Of a stretch of 9,864 nt of DNA, positions 6,106-9,864 are shown piece by piece. How positions within the stretch are numbered: position 1 is the stretch's first letter; each line of letters starts with the position of its first letter. Position numbers and translations under genes: made by a program. Under the pieces are notes generated by a model that was not told the origin of the DNA, did no database searches, and worked only from the letters and a program-made list of their open reading frames with translations. The DNA is taken from the NCBI GenBank assembly GCA_019239815.1, contig JAFAZL010000842.1, forward strand, positions 1-9,864, given 5' to 3'. The stretch comes from Acidobacteriota bacterium. GTDB lineage: Bacteria > Acidobacteriota > Terriglobia > Acidoferrales > UBA7541.

Positions 6106-7062
6106 CTACTTGTGCTTGCCGGGTTTTGGCGTGGTGATCGGCGTGTGCTTGGTTGGGATGTGGATTGTGCCGGGGACTTCCACGTTGAATTTTTTCGCGT
6201 AATTGCCCTGGTTGATGGCGATGCCCACTCGCCCGCGAGAGTCGATGTAGAGAAGCGGATCACCGACGGGAACGTCCATGAACGTCTTGCCGTATGGCAG
6301 TGTGACGGCTTTCTTGTTAATTTCGACTGGCACTTTGTCGCCGACGACATAGCCGAGCTTCATAAAATCGTCGCGCGTGATGTCGGTGATGAGAGAGCCG
6401 AAGGGATCGTCGAGGCCAATGAGGTCGCCGGTAATGCCTTTGTCGCTGACGACAGCGGATTTTGTCGTGAGTCGGACGAGCTGAGGAACGACTGGACCTA
6501 CCAGATTGTAGTCCCAGCCTGCGGCGAGGTGGGCGGCGGCGGGCGAGAAGATGTCGCGGCCGTGGAAAGTCGAAGAGACGGCGGCCTGGATCATCCAGTT
6601 CGGGTTGGTGATTTCGCGGGCGGAGTCGAAGCCGTCGCGATCGAGCACGGGCGTGAGCACACCGTTGTCGGGAGCGACGAAGTATTGTCTCTTTTTCGAT
6701 TTCGCGATGATGGCTTTGCGCGAGGTGCCGACGCCGGGATCAACGACGATGAGGAAAACTGTGTTCGCGGGATAGTAGGGAGTTACACCGAACAAAAATC
6801 GCGAGCCTTCTTCGATCGAGAACGGTGTGACCTGATGCGTGATGTCGGTGAGACGCACGTCGGGCGCGATTCCCCAAATGACCGCGCGGCAGATGGCCAC
6901 GGCGTCATTGGCAACTCCGAAGTCAGTCATGAAGACGATCGTGGGTCGCGCAGTCGAGGTCGGCGTCGTCACAGGCGCCGCCTGTTTTGGTGCGGGCTGC
7001 GAACACCCGCACAGCCCCGCGACAGACAAGAGCGACAACGCAACGAGTAGGCGAATCCGCAC
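6106..7062 (-). CDS. SAM hydroxide adenosyltransferase (DUF62) family lipoprotein
   Basis: The product is 318 residues and belongs to the fluorinase/chlorinase/SAM-hydrolase family. Family motifs in order are MTDFG (45-49), DITHQV (73-78), VVDPGVGTSR (106-115), APDNGVL (130-136), FHGRDIFSPAAAHL (from 166) and a C-terminal beta domain ending GRVGIAINQGNYAKKF. Asp108, Arg115 and His167 fit the Asp-Arg-His set that generates hydroxide in SAM hydrolases, so hydrolysis of SAM to adenosine and methionine is the best guess, rather than halogenation. The N-terminus is a lipoprotein signal (RIRLLVALSLLSVAGLCGC), with lipidated Cys20 and a Pro/Thr/Ala linker, which is odd for an enzyme whose substrate is cytoplasmic. 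I chose GTG 7062 because GGAG (7070-7073) is 7 bases away; ATG 7068 is too close to it, and ATG 7131 has no ribosome site. Confidence 0.88.
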   Translation of the reverse strand: MRIRLLVALSLLSVAGLCGCSQPAPKQAAPVTTPTSTARPTIVFMTDFGVANDAVAICRAVIWGIAPDVRLTDITHQVTPFSIEEGSRFLFGVTPYYPANTVFLIVVDPGVGTSRKAIIAKSKKRQYFVAPDNGVLTPVLDRDGFDSAREITNPNWMIQAAVSSTFHGRDIFSPAAAHLAAGWDYNLVGPVVPQLVRLTTKSAVVSDKGITGDLIGLDDPFGSLITDITRDDFMKLGYVVGDKVPVEINKKAVTLPYGKTFMDVPVGDPLLYIDSRGRVGIAINQGNYAKKFNVEVPGTIHIPTKHTPITTPKPGKHK

Positions 7063-7175
7063 GATCATTCTCCGAAAAGTGGTGTTGAGATAGCCAAAAA
7101 CCGTGTCAACTTGCGAGTCGGAAGTATACATGAACGTCGCATGGCGATGATTCTTGCCGGTAAAATACTTGTTTT

Positions 7176-7189
7176 GGAATGTAGATTCC
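7176..7189. promoter_or_regulatory. 14-bp palindrome, possible operator
   Basis: GGAAT (7176-7180), a 4-base spacer and ATTCC (7185-7189) form a perfect inverted repeat in the divergent intergenic region. It has the size of a small dimeric repressor site. Short perfect palindromes also occur by chance, and no second copy was found in the window. Confidence 0.35.
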
Positions 7190-7250
7190 GATAGACGACA
7201 TCGAGAAATTCGGTACGATATATGCGCTCCTTTGTTGTTGAAAAGGGGTC

Positions 7251-7266
7251 AGTGATGTGTGTCACA
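7251..7266. promoter_or_regulatory. CRP/FNR-family-like binding site
   Basis: AGTGA (7251-7255), six bases, then TCACA (7262-7266) matches the CRP pattern TGTGA-N6-TCACA at 9 of 10 arm positions. It lies about 140 bases upstream of the DUF481 start. If a CRP-family regulator in this organism reads the same motif, the site could control the DUF481 gene or its divergent neighbour. The regulator is not in the window. Confidence 0.4.
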
Positions 7267-7279
7267 GCGTTGAACGCGC

Positions 7280-7332
7280 CGCTGAGCCCAGACTCAGCGT
7301 ATCAATCCGCAGTCCTGAGAATCTGTCAGGAC
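7280..7332 (+). promoter_or_regulatory. two adjacent hairpins with an alternative pairing
   Basis: CGCTGAG (7280-7286) pairs with CTCAGCG (7293-7299) around 6 bases, and GTCCTGA (7312-7318) pairs with TCAGGAC (7326-7332) around 7 bases. The inner arms can instead pair with each other: CAGACTCAG (7289-7297) with CTGAG-AA-TCTG (7315-7325), nine pairs with a 2-base bulge. If transcribed, this would be a two-state leader 73 bases ahead of the DUF481 start. Confidence 0.4.
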
Positions 7333-7404
7333 GAAATGTGCAAGTAGGGGTTCGTCGAAACCTGCTTTAGATCAAGCAACTACCAAAAAATAAGGAGAAC
7401 CACT

Positions 7405-8517
7405 GTGCGTCGAAGTGTCTTCATCTTCGTGGCTTTGTGCTTACTGGGGGTAAGCGCGCGGGCCGATCAAGTTGTACTCAAAAATGGGGATCGGATTACG
7501 GGAACTATCGTTAAGACGGATGTGAAAGCGGACGACAAAACGAAGACGGTTTTGGTGGTCAAGACCGATTTCGCCGGAGATATTCCAGTGCTTTGGGACT
7601 CAGTGGCGTCCGTCGTTTCGGGTGAGCCGCTGCACCTGCAACTGAAGGATGGGCAGACGATCGTCGGCCCCGTAACGACAACCAACGACAAGTTTGATGT
7701 AGCAACGACGACGACCGGCGAAGTCGCGACGTCGAAAGACGCGATCGTTGCCGTTCGCAACGATAAGGAACAGAAAACCTACGACGAGACCGCCTACCGT
7801 CTGCAGCACCCGCGGCTTACCGATTTCTGGAGCGGCCTGTTCGACACCGGTTTGAGCGTTACGCGAGGAAACTCGTCCACGCTGAACTTCACGTTGGCCG
7901 GCAAGGCTGTTCGGCAGACCGATCGCGACAAGATCTCGGTTTACACGACAGCGGTGTATGCTACCGACAACACCACGCCTCCAAGCCGGACTACCGCTCA
8001 CGCAATACAGGGCGGCATCCGCGGAGATCTGAACGTAAGCGATAAGTTCTTCGTCTTTGGTTTCACCGACAATCTCTACGACGAATTCCAACACCTCGAT
8101 CTGCGAAACGTGATCGGTGGTGGCGGCGGCTACCACCTCATCAAGAACGAAAATACGACGTTCGACGTATTCGCCGGCGGCGACTTCGAGCAGGAATATT
8201 TCTCTCCGAATCCGCCGACCGCGCCGACGAGCGTGACACGAAAGACGGGCGAGGTTCTTTTCGGCGAAGAATACGATACGAAGCTCAATGGCCGAACGAC
8301 AGTCACCGAAACCGCGACGTTCTACCCGAACGTCAGCAACACCGGAGACTATCGCTTCCAATTCAACGCGACGTCAGCCACAAAACTGAAGTCGTTCCTC
8401 AGCTGGCAGATCACGTTCAGCGACATCTACATCAGCAACCCGCTGCCGGGCTTGAAAGGGAACGATCTGTTGCTGTCGACCGGCTTGCGGCTGACATTTG
8501 GAAAGCAGAAGTTCTAA
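7405..8517 (+). CDS. DUF481 family outer-membrane beta-barrel protein
   Basis: The product is 370 residues from GTG 7405, set by AAGGAG at 7392-7397 with a 7-base spacer. The signal peptide is clear: MRRSVFIFVALCLLGVSARA, cleaved before DQ at residue 21. Residues 21 to about 115 form a beta-rich N-terminal part with a repeated motif (VVLKNGDRITGTIV and LQLKDGQTIVGPVT), reminiscent of Sm-like barrels. From about 133 (LTDFWSGLFDTGLSVTRGNSSTLNFTLAG) the DUF481 barrel begins, with alternating amphipathic strands, a glycine-rich GGGGGYHL, and strands ending TGLRLTFGKQKF. The terminal Phe is the usual signature for outer-membrane insertion. DUF481 proteins (YdiY-like) have no firm function; they are often described as salt- or stress-induced barrels. 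The gene stands alone, followed by a strong terminator. Confidence 0.9.
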   Translation: MRRSVFIFVALCLLGVSARADQVVLKNGDRITGTIVKTDVKADDKTKTVLVVKTDFAGDIPVLWDSVASVVSGEPLHLQLKDGQTIVGPVTTTNDKFDVATTTTGEVATSKDAIVAVRNDKEQKTYDETAYRLQHPRLTDFWSGLFDTGLSVTRGNSSTLNFTLAGKAVRQTDRDKISVYTTAVYATDNTTPPSRTTAHAIQGGIRGDLNVSDKFFVFGFTDNLYDEFQHLDLRNVIGGGGGYHLIKNENTTFDVFAGGDFEQEYFSPNPPTAPTSVTRKTGEVLFGEEYDTKLNGRTTVTETATFYPNVSNTGDYRFQFNATSATKLKSFLSWQITFSDIYISNPLPGLKGNDLLLSTGLRLTFGKQKF

Positions 8518-8548
8518 CCAGACCGAAACGCGCGAACTAGAAAAGAAA

Positions 8549-8576
8549 AGAGGGCGCAGAGAAATCTGCGCCCTCT
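8549..8576. terminator. strong bidirectional intrinsic terminator
   Basis: AGAGGGCGCAGA (8549-8560) pairs perfectly over 12 bases with TCTGCGCCCTCT (8565-8576) around a GAAA tetraloop. A T-run (8581-8585 region) follows on the plus strand, and an A-rich run (8540-8549) gives the T-rich tail on the minus strand. It lies between the convergent stops at 8517 and 8594 and should end both transcripts. Confidence 0.93.
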
Positions 8577-8593
8577 CACTTTTTGCGGAATCT

Positions 8594-9864
8594 TTACTCC
8601 GTGTCGGCGGCCGTCGTTGCCGCTGGAGATTTCGCGGCGGAAGCCGGATGAGTTACGAGATACCATTCGACGGTCGGAGCTCGCTGATACTTCAAGCGCG
8701 TTCGAATAGTCTGAGCTTCGGCGGCGGCGTTCAGTTTGTCGTAGCCGGCAGCGAGTTGCTGCAGCGCGAGGGGCGAATGCGGATCCGTCGTGAGTTCGTC
8801 CACCGCGTTGGCGTAGTCGCCCTGCGCGAAAAGTGCGAAGCCGCGGGCTGATTCGTAGTTGTTTTCGATGACGAGGTCACGCGTGATGGCGGCGTAGCGT
8901 TCCAGCTTCGAAATCGCCTCCTGCGCGACTTCGGGCTTTCCATTCAAAGCCGAGAGACGGGCTTCTTCGCGAAGCGTGACACCCAGATACGCGTTGCGGT
9001 CGGGCTCCGACATATTCACGACCGGTTTCTCGAGCACCTGTTCGGTAGCGTGAAGGACATCCATAGAGTTTGCGTAGTTGTCGTTGAGCTGGGCTAGTGC
9101 GAGAGAGGCTTCGAATTCCGTGTAGGGTTCTTTCTGACGGCGGGCCTGTTCGAGAAGCGCAGCCAGAGCTTTGCGTCCTGGATCGGGCTGGCCCTCCCAG
9201 AAATAGACGAGGGTCTTCTGGAACTGAGTCGCCAAACGGTCGCGTGTGGTCGTAGCGGTAGCGATGGCCTTGTCGTATTGGGCGCGAGCGCCGGCGAAGT
9301 CACCCATCAGAGTTCGGGTGTCAGCGATTCCCACCTTCGATGTGAAGTACGTCGAGCTGATTTTCAATGCAGCCGAGTAATGCTCGATCGATGCCTGATC
9401 GTCTCCGATGTAGCGGGAAACTTCGCCGAGCGAGTCCTGCGGATTCGGATCGTTGGGCTTGAGCGAAGCATAGCGCTGCAACAAGTTCAGTGCCTTGTCG
9501 GGATTTGGATCGCCACCCTCAACGAACGAATAGCCGAGCATGTTCAGGGCAGGCGGGAAGTTAGGATCGATGTCCAGAATCCGGCGCATCCCTCGCTGCG
9601 AGCGCTGATAGTCCTGCTGAAAATACAGCCACTCGGACGTGAGATAGAGGATGTGTGTGTTGGTGGGGAAGCGGGCAAGCAAATCGTTCATAGCGTTGAT
9701 CGCCGCCAGATTGTTGCCTTCTTCAATGTCGACGAACCAGCTGACCAGCAGTTGCTCGTCTTCGGGAGCGGTTGCAGCCAGAGCCTTGGCTTTCTTCACC
9801 GCTTCGGGAACGGGCTGGCTGCGGTCCGCCGCATAGGCCCAAACGGCATAAGCCAGAGCAAAAC
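8594..9864 (-). CDS. TPR-repeat protein, 5' end outside the window
   Basis: The frame stays open to the right edge, giving at least 422 residues without a confirmed start. A GTG at 9799 is in frame, but coding-like sequence (ALAYAVWAYAADRSQPVPEAV) continues above it. The visible part is almost all helical pairs of tetratricopeptide type, with family positions such as ILYLTSEWLYFQQDYQRSQRGMRRILDIDPNFPPALNMLGYSF, DKALNLLQRYASLKPNDPNPQDSLGEV and DQASIEHYSAALKI. More degenerate helical repeats continue to about 60 residues before the stop. The tail is Ala/Thr-rich (SAAKSPAATTAADTE). TPR proteins are scaffolds for protein-protein contacts, and the partner cannot be told from here. An N-terminal signal or catalytic domain could lie beyond the edge. 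Confidence 0.88.
   Translation of the reverse strand, partial: FALAYAVWAYAADRSQPVPEAVKKAKALAATAPEDEQLLVSWFVDIEEGNNLAAINAMNDLLARFPTNTHILYLTSEWLYFQQDYQRSQRGMRRILDIDPNFPPALNMLGYSFVEGGDPNPDKALNLLQRYASLKPNDPNPQDSLGEVSRYIGDDQASIEHYSAALKISSTYFTSKVGIADTRTLMGDFAGARAQYDKAIATATTTRDRLATQFQKTLVYFWEGQPDPGRKALAALLEQARRQKEPYTEFEASLALAQLNDNYANSMDVLHATEQVLEKPVVNMSEPDRNAYLGVTLREEARLSALNGKPEVAQEAISKLERYAAITRDLVIENNYESARGFALFAQGDYANAVDELTTDPHSPLALQQLAAGYDKLNAAAEAQTIRTRLKYQRAPTVEWYLVTHPASAAKSPAATTAADTE

Larger units (their letters stand above)
7063..7404. promoter_or_regulatory. divergent control region, no gene seen
   Basis: This 342-base stretch separates the start of the minus-strand lipoprotein gene from the plus-strand DUF481 gene. 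I see no credible reading frame in it; the extension of the lipoprotein frame to 7131 is unsupported. It holds a small palindrome (7176-7189), a CRP-like site (7251-7266) and two hairpins (7280-7299 and 7312-7332). Promoter boxes are poor: a TACGAT near 7214-7219 faces the DUF481 gene with only a weak -35 (TAGACG), and a TTGACA on the minus strand near 7104-7109 has no good -10. Confidence 0.5.

Noticed and set aside
6100..7050. 316-residue plus-strand open frame
   Set aside because: It is the mirror of the SAM hydroxide adenosyltransferase gene; no motif or ribosome site supports it.
7600..8361. 253-residue minus-strand open frame
   Set aside because: It is antisense to the DUF481 gene, whose signal peptide and barrel strands are clear.

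Overview
The window looks like a chromosomal segment of an Acidobacteriota bacterium (class Terriglobia-like). This is inferred from the moderately high GC, the gene families (DUF4230, DUF4097, DUF481, SAM hydroxide adenosyltransferase, TPR) and a heptameric GAAACTC-type intergenic repeat; no marker gene is present to prove it. I saw no tRNA, rRNA, insertion sequence, phage gene or CRISPR array.

Layout. Positions 1-1318 are read on the plus strand: a short tail of an unidentified gene, a leader with several alternative hairpins, a membrane-anchored DUF4230 protein, and a small two-helix membrane protein. A bidirectional terminator at 1336-1363 separates these from a minus-strand block that runs from about 7062 down to 1383. 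In transcription order the block holds an exported SAM hydroxide adenosyltransferase-like lipoprotein (7062-6106), a dienelactone hydrolase-family enzyme (5820-5107) behind a perfect TTGACA-N17-TATAAT promoter, and then a four-gene unit: ECF sigma factor, zinc-finger anti-sigma factor with an extracytoplasmic HEAT-like tail, and two consecutive DUF4097 envelope proteins. A 342-base divergent control region (7063-7404) separates the lipoprotein gene from a plus-strand DUF481 outer-membrane beta-barrel gene (7405-8517). That gene converges, across a second strong terminator, on the 3' end of a TPR protein gene that runs off the right edge.

How the genes work together. The sigma and anti-sigma genes overlap by 4 bases (ATGA), and the two DUF4097 genes also overlap or nearly abut. 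The simplest reading is an envelope-stress circuit: the membrane anti-sigma factor holds the ECF factor through its HxxxCxxC module, something is sensed outside the membrane by the HEAT-like tail, and the released sigma factor raises expression of its own operon, including two beta-rich surface or periplasmic proteins. One DUF4097 protein is membrane-anchored and carries a C-x-C-x3-C loop; the other has a cleavable signal. The circuit is inferred from gene order and domains. Much of the rest of the window also encodes envelope proteins: a lipoprotein, an outer-membrane barrel and membrane proteins of unknown role.
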